NCBI RefSeq assembly: GCF_937616625.2 | Contig: NC_065574.1 | Span: 31,064,501-31,128,500, forward strand | Source: Mercurialis annua | Taxonomy: Eukaryota > Streptophyta > Magnoliopsida > Malpighiales > Euphorbiaceae | Length of the DNA: 64,000 nt | Reading direction: 5' to 3' | Shown: positions 1-14,700 of the stretch, in pieces | How positions within the stretch are numbered: the first letter of the stretch is position 1 | Layout: every line of letters begins with the position of its first letter | Position numbers and translations under genes: made by a program | The notes under the pieces: model-generated | Told to the model about the DNA's origin: nothing | Databases searched by the model: none | The model's input: the letters and a program-made list of their open reading frames with translations, nothing else

Positions 1-308
1 GTTTGGTTTTGTTTCGTAAAGTCTGTAAACGTTTCGCTTAAATCGCTAAAAAGGTGAAACGTTTTGATTTAAATCGCTAAAAAGGTCAAACGTTTGGATT
101 TATTTCGTAGCGTTTGTAAACGTTTGGCCTAAATTGCTAAAAAGGGTTTCGTAATGTCTTAAACTTTTGGATTAGTTTCGTAGCATTTGTAAACGTTTGG
201 CTTAAATCGCTAAAGAGGGGAAACGTTTGAATTTGTTTTGTAACGTTTGTAAATGTATGGCCTAAATCGCTAAAAAGGTGAAACGTTTGGATTTGTTTCG
301 TAAATTTT

Positions 309-2078
309 GTAAATGTTAGGCTTAAATCGCTGAAAAGGTGAAACGTTGGGCTTAAATCGCTAAAAAGGTGAAATGTTTTTATTTAAATTGCTAATAAGGT
401 GAAACGTTTGGATTTGTTTCGTAGCGTTTGTGAACGTTTGGCTTAAATCGCTAAAAAGGTGAAACGTTGGAATTTGTTTTGTAATGTTTAGATTTGTTTC
501 GTAATATTTGTAAATGTTTGACTTGAATCGCTAAAAAGGTTAAACGTTTGGATTTCTTTCGTAACGTTTGTAAACGTTTGGCTAAAATCACAAAAAAGGT
601 GAAACGTTTGGATTTATTTCGAAACATTTGTAAATATTTGGCTTAAATTGCTGACACATTTGGATTTAAATTACTAAAAAGGGGAAACATTTGGATTGTT
701 TCGTAACATTTGTAAACGTTTGGCTTAAATCGCTAAAAAGTTGTAATGTTTGGTTTTGTTTCGTAACGTTTATAAACGTTTGGCTTAAATTTCTAAAAAG
801 GGGAAACGTTAGGATTTGTTTCATAATATTTGTAAACGTTGGGCTTCAATCGCTAAAAAGGTGAAACGTTTGCATTTATTTCGTAACATTTGTAAACGTT
901 TGGGTTAAATCGCCAAAAAAGTGAAACGTTTCGATTTGTTTCGTAATGTTTGTAAACGTTTGGCTTAATTCGCTAAAATGGTGAAACGTTTGGCTTAAAT
1001 AGCTAAAAAGGTGAAATGTTCGGATTTGTTGTGTAACATTTGTAAACTTTTTTCTTAAATCGCTAATATGGTGAAACGTTTGGATTTAAATTGCTAAAAA
1101 GGGGAAACGTTTGGATTTGTTTCGTAACATTTGTAAACGTTTGGCTTAAATCGCTATAAAGGTGAAACGTTTGGATTTATTTTGTAACATTTGTAAACGT
1201 TTGGTTTAAATCGCTAAAACGGTGAAACATTTGGATTTGTTGCGTAACGTTTGTAAACGTTTGGCTTAAATCGCTAAAAAGGTGAAATGTTTGGATTTGT
1301 TTCATAACGTTCGTAAACGTTTTGCTTAAATTCCTAAAAAGGTGAATCGTTTTGATTTGTTTCGTAACGTTTGTAAACGTTTGGCTTAAATCGTTAAAAA
1401 GGGGAAACGTTTCCATTTGTTTCGTAACGTTTGTAAACGTTTGTCTTAAATCGTTAAAAAGGTGAAACGTTTGGCTTAAATCGCTAAACAGGTTAAATGT
1501 TTGGATTTGTTTCGTAACGTTTGTAAACGTTTGGCTCAAATCGCTAAAAAGGTGAAACGTTTGGATTTAAATTGCTAAAAAGGTGAAACGTTTGGATTTG
1601 TTTTGTAACGTTTGTAAACGTTTGGTTTTAATCGCTAAAAAGGTGAAACGTTTGGATTTGTTTTGTAAATGTTAGGCTTAAATCGCTGAAAAGGTGAAAC
1701 GTTGGGCTTAAATCGCTAAAAAGGTGAAATGTTTTTATTTAAATTGCTAAAAAGGTGAAACGTTTGGATTTGTTTCGTAGCGTTTGTGAACGTTTGGCTT
1801 AAATCGCTAAAAAGGTGAAACGTTGGAATTTGTTTTGTAATGTTTAGATTTGTTTCGTAATATTTGTAAATGTTTGACATGAATCGCTAAAAAGGTTAAA
1901 CGTTTGGATTTGTTTCGTAACGTTTGTAAACGTTTGGCTAAAATCACAAAAAAGGTGAAACGTTTGGATTTGTTTCGTAACATTTGTAAATGTTTGGCTT
2001 AAATTGCTGACACATTTGGATTTAAATTACTAAAAAGGGGAAATATTTGGATTGTTTCGTAACATTTGTAAACGTTTG
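309..2078 (+). repeat. 1,356-bp direct duplication inside the satellite
   Basis: The stretch from about 309 to 720 recurs at about 1665 to 2078 with the same order of monomer variants, including an aberrant join reading ctgacacattt (651 and 2007) and a shortened monomer with GTTGGGC. Both marker pairs sit exactly 1,356 bp apart, so a block of satellite was duplicated as a unit. A related version of this block is also present in the right array near 52.64-53.06 kb. Confidence 0.8.
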
Positions 2079-2639
2079 GCTTAAATCCCTAAAAATGCGA
2101 AACATTTGGATTTCTTTCGTAGCGTTTTAAACGTTTGGTTTTGTTTCATAACGTTTGTAAACATTTGGTTTAAATCTCTAAAAAGGTGAAACATTTGGAT
2201 TTGTTTCGTAACGTTTTAAACGTTTGGCTTAAATCGCTAAAATGGGGTAACGTTTGGATTTGTTTCGTAACGTTTGTAAACGTTTGACTTAAATCACTAA
2301 AAAGGTGAAACGTTTTGTTTTGTTTCGTCACGTTTACAACGTTCGGCTTAAATCGCAAAAAAGGTGAAACGTTTTGATAGGTTTCGTAACGGTTGTAAAC
2401 GTTTTTCTTAAATTGCTAAAAAGGTGAAACGCTTGGATTTATTTCATAACGTTTGCAAACGTTTCGCTTCAATTGCTAAAAAGGTAAAGCGCTTGGATTT
2501 GTTTCGTATCGTTTGTAAACGTTTGGTTTTGTTTCGTAACGTTTGTAAACGTTTTTCTTAAATCACTAAAAAGGTGAAACGTTTGGTTTTGCTTCGTAAC
2601 GTTTGTAAACGTTTGGCTTAAATCGCTAAAAAGATGAAA

Positions 2640-5600
2640 CGTTTGGATTTGTTTCGCAGCGTTTGTAAAGGTTTTGCTTAAATTACTAAAAAGGGTCTCG
2701 TAACAGTTTAAACGTTTCGATTAGTTTCGTAACGTTCGTAAACGTTTTGCTTAAATCACTAAAGAGGTGAAACGTTTGAATTTGTTTCGTAACATTTGTA
2801 AATGTTTGGCTTAAATTGCTAAAAAATTGAAACTTTTGGATTTGGTTCGTAACGTTTGTAAACGTTGTGCTTAAATTTTTAATAAGGTAAAACGTTTGGC
2901 CTAAATTGCTAAAAAGGGGAAACGTTTGGATTTGTTTTCTAATGTTTATAAACGTTTGGCTTAAATCTCTAAAAAGGTGAAAGGTTTGGATTTAAATTTC
3001 TAAAAAGTTGAAAAGTTTGGATTTTTTTCGTATCGTTTGTAAACGTTTGGCTTAAATCGCTAAAAAGGGCAAACGTTTGAATTTGTTTTGTAACGTTTGG
3101 ATTTGTTTCGTAATATTTGTAAACGTTTGGCTTCAATCGCTGAATAGGTGAAACGTTTGGATTTGTTTTGAAACGTCTGTAAACATTTGGCATAAATCGC
3201 TAAAAAGGTGAAACGTTTGGTTTTGTTTTGTAACGTCTGTAAACGTTTGGCTTAAATCGCTAAAAAGGTGAAACGTTTGGATTTGTTTCGTAGAGTTTGT
3301 AAAAGTTAGATTTAAATCACTAAAAAGGTCAAACGTTTGGATTTATTTCGTAGCGTTTGTAAACGTTTGGCTTAAATTGTTAAAAAGGGTTTCGTAACGT
3401 TTTAAACTTTTGGATTAGTTTCGTAGCGTTTGTAAACGTTTGGCTTAAATCGCTAAAGAGGGGAAACGTTTGAATTTGTTTCGTAACGTTTGTAAATGTA
3501 TGGCCTAAATCGCTAAAAAGGTGAAACGTTTGGATTTGTTTCGTAAATTTTATAAATGTTTGGCTTAAATCGCTAAAAAGGTGAAACGTTGGGCTTAAAT
3601 GGCTAAAAAGGTGAAACGTTTTGATTTAAATTGCTAAAAAGGTGAAACATTTGGATTTGTTTCGCAGCGTTTGTAAAGGTTTTTCTTATATTACTAAAAA
3701 GGGTCTCGTAACGGTTTAAACGTCTTGATTAGTTTCGTAACGTTTGTAAACGTTTTGCTTAAATTGCTAAAGAGGTGAAACATTTGAATTTGTTTCGTAA
3801 CGTTTGTAAATGTTTGGCTTGAATCGCTAAAAAGTTGAAACGTTTGGATTTGTTTCGTAAGGTTTGTAAACGTTGTGCTTAAATTTTTAATATGGTAAAA
3901 TGTTTGGCTTAAATTGCTAAAAAGGTGAAACGTTTGGATTTGTTTTGTAACGTTTGTAAACGTTTGGCTTAAATCGCTAAAAAGGTGAAAGGTTTGGAAT
4001 TAAATTTCTAAAAAGTTGAAACGTTTGGATTTGTTTCGTATCGTTTGTAAACGTTTGGCTTAAATCGCTAAAAAGGGCAAACGTTTGAATTTGTTTTGTA
4101 ACGTTTGGATTTGTTTCATAATATTTGTAAACGTTTGGCTTCAATCGCTAAAAAGGTGAAACGTTTGGATTTGTTTCGGAACGTCTGTAAACATTTGGCA
4201 TAAATCGCTAAAAAGGTGAAACGTTTGGTTTGGTTTTGTAACGTCTGTAAACGTTTGGCTTAAATCGCTAAAAAGGTGAAACGTTTGGATTTGTTTCGTA
4301 GAGTTTGTAAAAGTTAGATTTAAATCACTAAAAAGGTCAAACGTTTGGATTTATTTCGTAGCGTTTGTAAATGTTTGGCTTAAATTGTTAAAAAGGGTTT
4401 CGTAACGTTTTAAACTTTTGGATTAGTTTCGTAGCGTTTGTAAACGTTTGGCTTAAATCGCTAAAGAGGGGAAACGTTTGAATTTGTTTCGTAACGTTTG
4501 TAAATGTATGGCCTAAATCGCTAAAAAGGTGAAACGTTTGGATTTGTTTCGTAAATTTTATAAATGTTTGGCTTAAATCGCTAAAAAGGTGAAACGTTGG
4601 GCTTAAATGGCTAAAAAGGTGAAACGTTTTGATTTAAATTGCTAAAAAGGTAAAACATTTGGATTTGTTTCGCAGCGTTTGTAAAGGTTTTTCTTATATT
4701 ACTAAAAAGGGTCTCGTAACGGTTTAAACGTCTTGATTAGTTTCGTAACGTTTGTAAACGTTTTGCTTAAATTGCTAAAGAGGTGAAACATTTGAATTTG
4801 TTTCGTAACGTTTGTAAATGTTTGGCTTAAATCGCTAAAAAGTTGAAACGTTTGGATTTGTTTCGTAAGGTTTGTAAACGTTGTGCTTAAATTTTTAATA
4901 TGGTAAAATGTTTGGCTTAAATTGCTAAAAAGGTGAAACGTTTGGATTTTTTTATAACGTTTGTAAACGTTTGGCTTAAATCGCTAAAAAGGTGAAAGGT
5001 TTGGATTTAAATTTCTAAAAAGTTGAAACGTTTGGATTTGTTTCGTATCGTTTGTAAACGTTTGGCTTAAATCGCTAAAAAGGGCAAACGTTTGAATTTG
5101 TTTTGTAACGTTTGGATTTGTTTCATAATATCTGTAAACGTTTGGCTTCAATCGCTAAAAAGGTGAAACGTTTGGATTTGTTTCAGAACGTCTGTAAACG
5201 TTTGGCGTAAATCGCTAAAAAGGTGAAACGCTTGGTTTTGTTTCGTAACGTTTGTAAACGTTTGGCTTATATCGCTAAAAAGGTGAAACGTTTGGATTTG
5301 TTTCGTTGAGTTTGTAAAAGTTAGATTTAAATCGCTAAAAAGGTCAAACTTTTGGATTTATTTCGTAGTGTTTGTAAACATTTGGCTTAAATTGTTAAAA
5401 AGGGTTTCGTAACGTTTTAAACTTTTGGATTAGTTTTGTAGCGTTTGTAAACGTTTGGTTTAAATCGCTAAAGAGGGGAAACGTTTGAATTTGTTTCATA
5501 ACGTTTGTAAATGTATGGCCTAAATCGCTAAAAAGGTGAAACGTTTGGATTTGATTGGTATATTTTATAAATGTTTGGCTTAAATCGCTAAAAAAGTGAA

Positions 5601-6240
5601 ACGTTGGGCTTAAATCGCTAAAAAGGTGAAACGTTTTGATTTAAATTGCTAAAAAGGTGAAACGTTTGGATTTGTTTCGCAGCGTTTGTAAAGGTTTTGC
5701 TTAAATTACTAAAAAGGGTCTCGTAACGGTTTAAACGTTTCGATTAGTTTCGTAACGTTTATAAACATTTTGCTTAAATCGCTAAAGAGGTGAAACGTTT
5801 GAATTTGTTTCGTAACGTTTGTAAATGTTTGGCTTAAATCGCTAAAAAGTTGAAATGTTTGGATTTGTTTCGTAACGTTTGTAAACGTTGTGCTTAAATT
5901 TTTAATAAGGTAAAACATTTGGCTTAAATTGCTAAAAAGGTGGAACGTTTGGATTTGTTTTGTAACGTTTGTAAACGTTTGGCTTAAATCTCTAAAAAGA
6001 TGAAAGGTTTGGATTTAAATTTCTAAAAAGTTGAAACGTTTGGATTTGTTTCGTTTCGTTTGTAAACGTTTGGCTTAAATCGCTAAAAAGGGCAAACGTT
6101 TGAATTTCTTTTGTAACGTTTGGATTTGTTTCGTTATATTTATAAACGTTTGGCTTCAATCGCTAAAAAGGTGAAACGTTTGGACTTGCTTCGGAACGTC
6201 TGTAAACGTTTGGCATAAATCGCTAAAAAGGTGAAACGTT
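2640..6240 (+). repeat. Higher-order repeat, about 1,008 bp, three full copies plus a partial
   Basis: A diagnostic variant (CGCAGCGTTTGTAAAGG followed by AAGGGTCTCGTAACGG) occurs at 2655, 3663, 4671 and 5678, giving periods of 1008, 1008 and 1007 bp. The monomer variants between these landmarks keep the same order in each unit, including GTTAGATTTAAATC, a monomer with GTTGTGCTTAAATTTTT, and a half monomer with GAATTTG. This is a higher-order repeat of about 17 monomers. A further, more diverged copy of the landmark lies near 53,747 in the right array. Confidence 0.85.
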
Positions 6241-9200
6241 TGGATTTGTTTCTTAACGTTTGTAAACGTTTGGCTTAAATTACTAAAAAGGGGAAACGTT
6301 TGGATTTGTTTCGTAACATTTGTAAACGTTTGGCTTCAATTACTAAAAATTTGTAAATGTTTGGCGTAATAACTAAAAAGGTGAAACATTTGGATTTGTT
6401 TCGTAACGTTTGTAAGCATTCGGCTTAAATCGCTAAAAAGATGAAACGCTTGGATTTGTTTTGTAACGTTTGTAAACGTTTGGCTTTGTTTCGTAACTTT
6501 TGTAAACGTTTGGCTTCAATCGCTAAAAAGGTGAAACGTTTGGATTTGTTTCGTAATATTTGTAAACGTTTGGATTAAATTGCTAAAAGGGCAAAACTTT
6601 TGGATTTGTTTTGTAATGTTTGTAAACGTTTGGCTTAAATCACTATAAAGGTGAAATTTTTGGATTTGTTTTGTAACGTTTGTAAACGTTTGGCTTAAAT
6701 CGCTAGAAAGTTGAAACGTTTGGCTTTGTTTCGTAACGTTTGTAAATGTTAGGCTTAAAGCACTAAAAGTGGTAAACGTTTTTTTTGTTCTTTAACGTTT
6801 ATACACGTTTGGCTTAAATCGCTAAAAAGGTGTAACGTTTGGATTTGTTTTGTAGCGTTTGTAAACATTTGGCTTAATAAATAAAAAGGTAAAACGTTTG
6901 GATTTGTTTTGTAATTTTTGCAAACGTTTTGCATAAATCGCTGAAATTTTTTGTTTTGTTTAGTAACTTTTGTAAACGTTTGGTTTAAATTGCTAATAAG
7001 GTGATACGCTTGGATTTGTTTCGTAAAGTTTATAAACGTTTGACTTAAATTGCTAAAAAGGTGAAACTCTTGGATTTGTTTTGTAACTTTTGTAAACGTT
7101 TGGCTTAAGTCGCTAAACAGGTCAAACGCTTGGATTTTTTCGTAACGTTTGTAAACGTTTGGCTCTAATCGCTAAAAATGTGAATCGTTTGGTTTTGTTT
7201 CGTAACGTTCGTAAACGTTTGGTTTAAATCGGTAAAATGGGGAAACATTTGGATTTGTTTCGTAATGTTTGTAACCGTTTGGATTTGTATCGTAACGTTT
7301 GTAAACGTTTGGTTTTGTTTCGTAACGTTTATAAATGTTTGGTTTAAATCGCTAAACTCGGAAAATATTTGGATTTGTTTCGTAATGTTTGTAAATGTTT
7401 GGCTTCAATCACCATAAAGGTGAAACGTTTGGATTTGTTTCGTAACGTTCGTAAAGGTTTCGGCTTAAATTGCTAATAATGTGAAACGTTTGTTTTTGTT
7501 CCGTATTGTTTGTAAGCGTTTGGATTTATTCCGTAACGTTTTAAAGATTTGGCTTCAATCGCTAAAAAGATTAAATATTTGGTTTTGTTTCGTAACGTTT
7601 GTAAACGTTTGGCTTAATTCACTAAAAAAATGAAACATTTGGATTTATTTCGAAACGTTTGTCAACGTTTGGCATAAATTGCTAAAAAGGTGAAACTCTC
7701 TGATTTGTTTCGTAAATTTTTTAAACGTTTGGCTTAAATCGATAAAAATGTGAAACGCTTGGATTTGTTTTGTAACGTTTGTAAACGTTTTGCTTAAATC
7801 GCTAAAAAGGTGAAAAGTTTTGATTTGTTTCGTAACGTTAGTAAACGTTCGGCTTAAATCGCTAAAAAGGGGAAACGTTTGGATTTGTTTTGTAACATTT
7901 GTAAACGTCTTGCTTAAATCGCTAAAAAGATGAAACGTTTGGCTTTAATCGCTAAAAAGTTGAAACGATTTGATTTGTTTCGTAACATTTATAAATGTTT
8001 GGCTTAAATCGCTAAAGAGGTGAAACATTTGGATTTAAATTGCTAAAAAGGTGAAAAGTTTAGATTTGTTTCGTAACGTTTGTAAACGTTTGCCTTTAAT
8101 CGCTAAAAAGGGGAAACGTTAGGATTTATTTTGTAACGTTTGTAAACGTTTAGCTTAAATCGCTAAAAATGTGAAACATTTGGTTTTGTTTCGTAACCTT
8201 TGTAAATGTTTTGTTTAAATTACTAAAAAAGTGAAACGCTTGGATTTGTTTCGTATCGTTTGTAAATGTTTGGCTTAAATCACTAAAAAGGTGAAACGTT
8301 TGGATTTGTTTCGTAACGTCTGTAAACGTTCGGCTTAAATCGCTAAAAGGGTGAAACGTTTGGTTTTGGTTCGTAACGTTTGTAAAGGTTTGGCTTAAAT
8401 AGCTAAAAAGGTGGAACGTTTGGTTTTGTTTCGTAACGTTTGTAAGAGTTCGGCTTAAATCGCTAAAAAAAGGAAACGTTTGGATTTGTTTCGTAACGTC
8501 TATAAACGTTTGGCTTAAATTGCTATAAAGGTGAAACGTTTGGATTTCTTTCTTAATGTTTGTAAAAGTTTGGCTTAAATAGCTAAAAATGTGAAACGTT
8601 TAGATTTGTTTCGTAAAGTTTGTAAATGTTTGGCTTAAATGGCTAAAAGGTAAAACGTTTGGATTTATTTCGTAACATGTGTAAACATTTGACTTCAATT
8701 GCTAAAAAAGTGAAACGTTTGGATTTGTTTCGTAATGTTTATAAATGTTTGGTTTAAATCGCTAAAAAGGTGAAACATTTCGATTTGTTCGTATGGTTTT
8801 AGACGTTTGGCTTAAATCGGAAAATGGGGAAATATTTGGATTTGTTTCGTTATATTTGTAAACATTTGACGTAAATTGCTAAAAAGAAGAAACGTTTGGA
8901 TTTGTTTTGTAACGTTTGTAAACGTTTGGCTTATATTCCTAAAAAGGTGAAACGCTTCGATTTGTTTCGTAACGTTTGTAAACGTTTGGCTTAAATTGCT
9001 AAAAAGGAGAAACGTTTGGATTTGTTTCGTAATGATTGACTTCAATCACAAAAAAAGGGAAACGTTTTGATTTTTATCGTAACGTTTGTAAACATTTTTC
9101 TCAAATTGCTAAAATGGGGAAACATTTAGATTTGTTTCGTAACATTTGGCTTAAATCGCTAAAAAGGTGAAACATTTGGATTTGTTTCGTAGCGTTTGTA

Positions 9201-11771
9201 AACATTTGGCTTAATCGCTAAATGGGGAAACGTTAATTTTTTTCGTAACGTTTGTAAACATTTGGATTTGTTTCGTAACGTTTGTAAACGTTTTGTTTTG
9301 TTTCATAACGTTTGGCTTAAATCGCTAAAATGAAGAAAAACGTTTGGATTTCATTATTAACGTTTGTAAAGATTTGGCTTCAATCGCTAAAAAGGTGAAA
9401 CGTTTGGATTTGTTTCCTAACATTTGTAAACGTTAAACTTAAATTGCTAAAAATGTGAAAAGTGTGTTTTTGTTACGTAATGTTTGTAAACGTTTGGATT
9501 TGTTTAGTAACGTTTGTAAACGTTTGGCTTAAATCGCTAAAAGGTGGAAGGTTTAGATTTGTTCAATAACATTTATAAATGTTTGGCTTAAATCCCTGAA
9601 ATAGGGAAACGTTTGGATTTGTTTCATAACGTTTGTAAATGTTTGGATTTGTTTCGTAACCTTTGTAAATGTTTGGTTTTGTTTCGTAACGTTTATAAAT
9701 ATTTGGTTAAATCTCTAAATTTCGAAAACATTTGGAATTGTTTAGTAACGTTTGTAAACATTTGGATTCAATCGCTAAAAAGTGGAAACGTTTGGATTTA
9801 TTTCGTAACGTTTGTAAAGGTTTGGCTTAAATTGCTAATAATATTAAACGTTTGTATTTGTTTCGTAACGTTTGTAAACGTTTGGCTTAAATTGCTAAGA
9901 AGGTGAAACTCTTGGATTTGTTTCGTAACTTTTCTAAACGTTTGGCTTAAATCGCTAAAAAGTCGAACGCTTGGATTATTTTCGTAACGTTTGTAAACGT
10001 TTGGCTTTAATCGCTAAAAATGTGAATCGTTTGGTTATGTTCCATAACTTTTGTAAACGTTTAGCTTAAATTGCTAAAAATGTAAAACGTTTGGATTTGT
10101 TTCGTAACGTTTTAAACGTATGGTTTGTTTCTTAACGTTTGTAAACATTTGGCTTTAATCGTTAAAAAGGTGAAACGTTTGGATTTGTTTCGGAATGTTT
10201 GTAAACGTTTGGCTTAAATCGCTAAAATGGGGAAACGTTTGGATTTGTTTCGTAGCGTTTGTAAACGTTTGACTTAAACTGCAAAAAGATGAAACGTTTG
10301 GATTTTTTTCGTAACGTGTAGCTGAAATTGCTAAAATGGGGAAACGTTTGGATTTATTTCGTAACGTTTTGCTTAAATCGCTAAAAATGTGAAACATTTG
10401 GATTTGTTTCGTAACGGTTGTAAACATTTTTCTTTAATATCTTAAAAGGTGAAACACTTGGATTTGTTTTGTAAAGTTTGTAAACGTTTGGCTTAAATCG
10501 CTAAAAAAGTGAAACATTTGGAATTGTTTCGTAACGTTTATAGACATTTGGCTTAAATCGCTAAAATGAGGAAACGTTTGGATTTGTTTCGTAACGTTTG
10601 TAAACGTTTTGCTTAAATCGCTAAAAAGGTGAAACGTTTGAATTTGTTTCGTTACGTTTGTAAACTTTTGGCTTAAATTGATAAAAAGGTGAATCGTTTG
10701 GATATGTTTTGTAACGTTTGTAAACTTTTGCTTTCAATTACTAAAAATTTATAAACGTTTGGCTAATATCACTAAAAAGGTGAAACGTTTGGTTTTGTTT
10801 TGTAACGTTTGTAAACGTTCGGCTTAAATCGCTAAAAAGGTGAAACGTTTCGAGTTGTTTCGCAACGTTTGTATACATTTTTCTTAAATTGCTAGAAAGG
10901 TGAAACGCTTGAATTTGTTTCGTTATGTTTGTAAGTATTTGGCTTAAATTGCTAAAAAGGGGAAACCCTTGGATTTGTTTCGTAACATTTATAAACATTA
11001 GGCTTAAATTGCTAAAAAGGTAAAACGCTTGCATTAGTTTCGTAATGTTTGTAAACGTTTGGTTTAAATTGCTAAAATGGTGAAACACTTTGACTTGTTT
11101 CGTAACGTTTGTAAACGTTCGGCTTAAATTGCTAGAAAGGTGAAATGCTTGGATTTTTTTGGTAACGTTTGTAAACGTTTGGCTTAAATTTCTAAAAAGG
11201 TGAAACGCTTGGATTTGTTTCGTAACATTAGTAAACGTTTGCCTTATATTGCTAAAAAAGTGAAACGTTTGGATTTGTTTCAGAACGTTTGTAAGGGTTT
11301 GGCTTAAATCGCTAAAAATGTGAAACGTTTGGATTTGTTTCATAACGTTTGGTTTTGTTTCGTAGCATTTGTAAATGTTTGGCTTAAATCGCTAAAAATG
11401 TGAAACGTTTGGATTTGTGTTATAACGTTTTAAACGTTTGGTTTTGTTTTGTAACGTTTGTAAATGTTTGGCTTAAATCGCTAAAAAGGGGAAACGTTTG
11501 TATTTGTTTCGTAACGTTTGTAAACGTTTGGCTTAAATTGTTAAAAAGGCGAAACATTTGGAATTGTTTCGTAACGTTTGTAAACGTTTGGATTAAATCG
11601 CTAAAAAGGGGAAACGTTTGGATTTGTTTCGTAACTTTTGTAAACGTTTGGCTTAAATCGCTAAAAAGATGAAACGTTTGGATTTGTTTGGTAACGTTTG
11701 TAAATGTTTGGCTTAAATCGCTAAAAAGGGGAAACATTTCGATTTGTTTCGGAACATTTGAAAACGTTTGG

Positions 11772-14700
11772 CTTAAATCGCTAAAAAGGTGAAACTTTTG
11801 AATTTGTTTCGTAAAGATTGTAAACGTTTGGCTTAAACTGCTAACAAGGTTTTAAATTGCTAAAAAGGTGAAACGCTTGGATTTGTTTCGTAACGTTTGT
11901 GAACGTTGGGATTAAATTGGTAAAAGAGTGAAACGCTTGGATTTGTTGCATAACGTTTGTAAACGTTTGGCTTAAATTGCTAAAAGGGTGAAACATTTGG
12001 ATTTGTTTCAAAACCTTTGTAAATGTTTGACTTAAATCGCTAAAAAGGTGAAACTTTTTATTTTTTTCGTAACGTTTGGCTTAAATTGCTAAAATGGTGA
12101 AACTCTTGGATTTGTTTTGTAACTTTTGTAAACGTTTGGCCTAAATTGTTAAAAAGGTGAAATGCTTGGATTTGATTCGTAACTTTTGTAAACGTTTGGC
12201 TTACATTGCTAAAAAAAGGGAAACGTTTTGATTTGTTTCGCAGCGTTTGTAAACGTATTTCTTAAAACGCTAAAAAGGTGAAACATTTGGTTTTGTTTGG
12301 TACAGTTTGTAAACGTTTTGCTTAAATTGCTAAAAAGATGAAATGCTTGGATTTGTTTTGTAACGTTTGGCTTAAATTGCTAAAATGGTGAAACGCTTGG
12401 ATTTGTTTCGTAACGTTTCTAAACGTTTGGCTTAAATTGCTAAAAAGGTGAAACCTTTGGATTTGTTTCGTTACGTTTGTATACGTTTGGCTTTAATTGC
12501 TAAAAAGGTGAAACGCTTGGTTTTGGTTTCGTAATGTTGGTAAACGTTTGGCATAAATTGCTAAAAAAATTAAACTTTTGGATTTGTTTCGTAACGTTTG
12601 TAAATATTTGGCTTCAATCGCCAAGAAGGGGAAACGTTTGGATTTGTTTCGTATCGTTTGTAAACGTTTGGCATAAATCGCTAAAAAGGGGAAACGTTTG
12701 GATGTGTTTCGTAACTTTTTAAACGTTTGGCTTAAATCGCTAAAATGGGGAAACCTTTGGATTTGTTACGTAATGTATGTAAACGTTCAGCTTAAATCGC
12801 TAAAAAGATGAAACGTTTGTAAACATTTGGCTTATATTGATAAATAGGTTAAACGCATGGATTTGTTTTTTAACGTTTGTAAACGTTTGGCTTAAATTAC
12901 TAAAAAGGTGAAATGCTTGGATTTCTTTCGGAATATTTGTAAATGTTTGGCTTGAATTGCTAAAGAGGTGAAACGCTTGAATTTGTTTCGTAAAGTTTGT
13001 GAACGTTTGGCTTATATTGCTGAAAAGATGAAAGGCTTGGTTTTGTTTGTAAAGTTTGTAATGGATTGGCTTAAATTGCTAAAAAAAGTGAAACGTTTGG
13101 ATTTGTTTCGTAACGTTTTAAACGTTTAGTTTTGTTTCATAACGTTTAAAAACGTATAGCTTAAATCGCTAAAAAGGGGAAACGTTTGGATTTGTTTCGT
13201 AACATTTGTAAACGTTTGGATTAAATTGTTAAAAAGGCGAAACGTTTGGATTTGTTTCAAAATGTTTGTAAACGTTTGGCTTAAATAGCTAAAAAGGCGA
13301 AACGTTTTGATTTGTTTCGTAAAGTTTGTAAACGTTTGGCTTAAATCGCTAAAAAGGGGAAACGTTTGGATTTGTTTAGCAACATTTGTAAACGTTTGGC
13401 TTAAATCGCTAAAAAGGGGAAACGTTTGGATTTGTTTCGTAACGTTTGGCTTAAATCGCTAAAAAGGCAAAACGTTTGGTTTTGTTTCGTAACGTTTGTA
13501 TACGTTTGGCTTAAATGGTTAAAAAAGTGAAACGTTTGGATTTATTTCATAACGTTTGTAAACTAAATCGCTAAAAAGGTAAAGAATTTGGATTCTTTTC
13601 GTTACGTTTGTAAACGTTCGGCTTAAATCGCTAAACTGGAGAATCGTTTGGATTTGTTTCGTAGCATTTCTAAACGTTTGGCTTAATTCGCTAAAAAGGC
13701 GAAGCGTTTGGATTTGTTTCGTAACGTTTGTAATTTTTTGGCTAAAATCGCTAAAAAGGGGAAATGTTTGTATTTGTTTCGTAATATTTGTAAACGTTTG
13801 ACTTAAATCGCTAAAAAGGTGAAATGTTTGGATTTGTTTCGCAATGTTTGTAAACGTTTGGCTTAAATCGCTACAAAGGTAAAACGCTTGGATTTGTTTT
13901 GTAACGTTTGTAAATGTTTGGCTTAAATCGCTAAAAAAATGAAACTCTTGAATTTGCTTCGTAACGTTTGTAATAGATTGGCTTAGGTTGCTATAAAGGT
14001 TAAACGCTTCGATTTGTTTCGTAACGTTCGTAAACGTTTGGCTTAAATTGCTAAAAAGGGGAAACATTTGGATTTGTTTCCTAACCTTTGTAAACGTTTG
14101 GCTTAAATCGCTAAAAATATGAAAAGTTTGGATTTGTAGCGTAACGTTTGTAAATGTTTGGCTTAAATCGCTACAAAAGGGAAACGTTTGGATTTGTTTC
14201 GTAACGTTTGTAAACGTTTGGCTTAAATTTCTGGAAAAGTGAAAAGCTTGGATTTGTTTCGTAACGTTTGTAAACGTTTGGCTTAAGTTGCTAAAAAGGT
14301 AAAACATTTGTATTTGTTTTATAACAATTGTAAACGTTTGATTAAATCGCTAAAAAGGTAAAATTTTTGGATTTATTTCGTAACGTTTTAAACGTATGTC
14401 TTAAATAGCTAAAATGGGGAAACGTTTGAATTCGTTTCGTAACGTTTGTAAACGTTTGACTTAAATTGCTAAAAATGTGAAATGTTTTGTTTTCTTTCGT
14501 AATATAATTAAAGGTTCGGCTTTAATCGTTTAAAAGGTGAAATGTTTGGATTTGTTTCGTAATGTTTGTAAATGTTTGGCTTAAATTGCTAAAAAGGTGA
14601 AATGCTTGGATTTTTTCGTAACATTTGTAAACATTTGGCTTGAATTATTAAAAAGGTGAAACGCTTGGATTTTGTTTCATAACGTTTGTAAACATTTGGC

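Noticed and set aside
13519..14307. 262-aa open frame on the minus strand (and its twin at 16,587-17,375)
   Set aside because: It is a run of 60-bp satellite monomers whose length is a multiple of three. Similar frames appear on both strands throughout the array and there is no other gene evidence.
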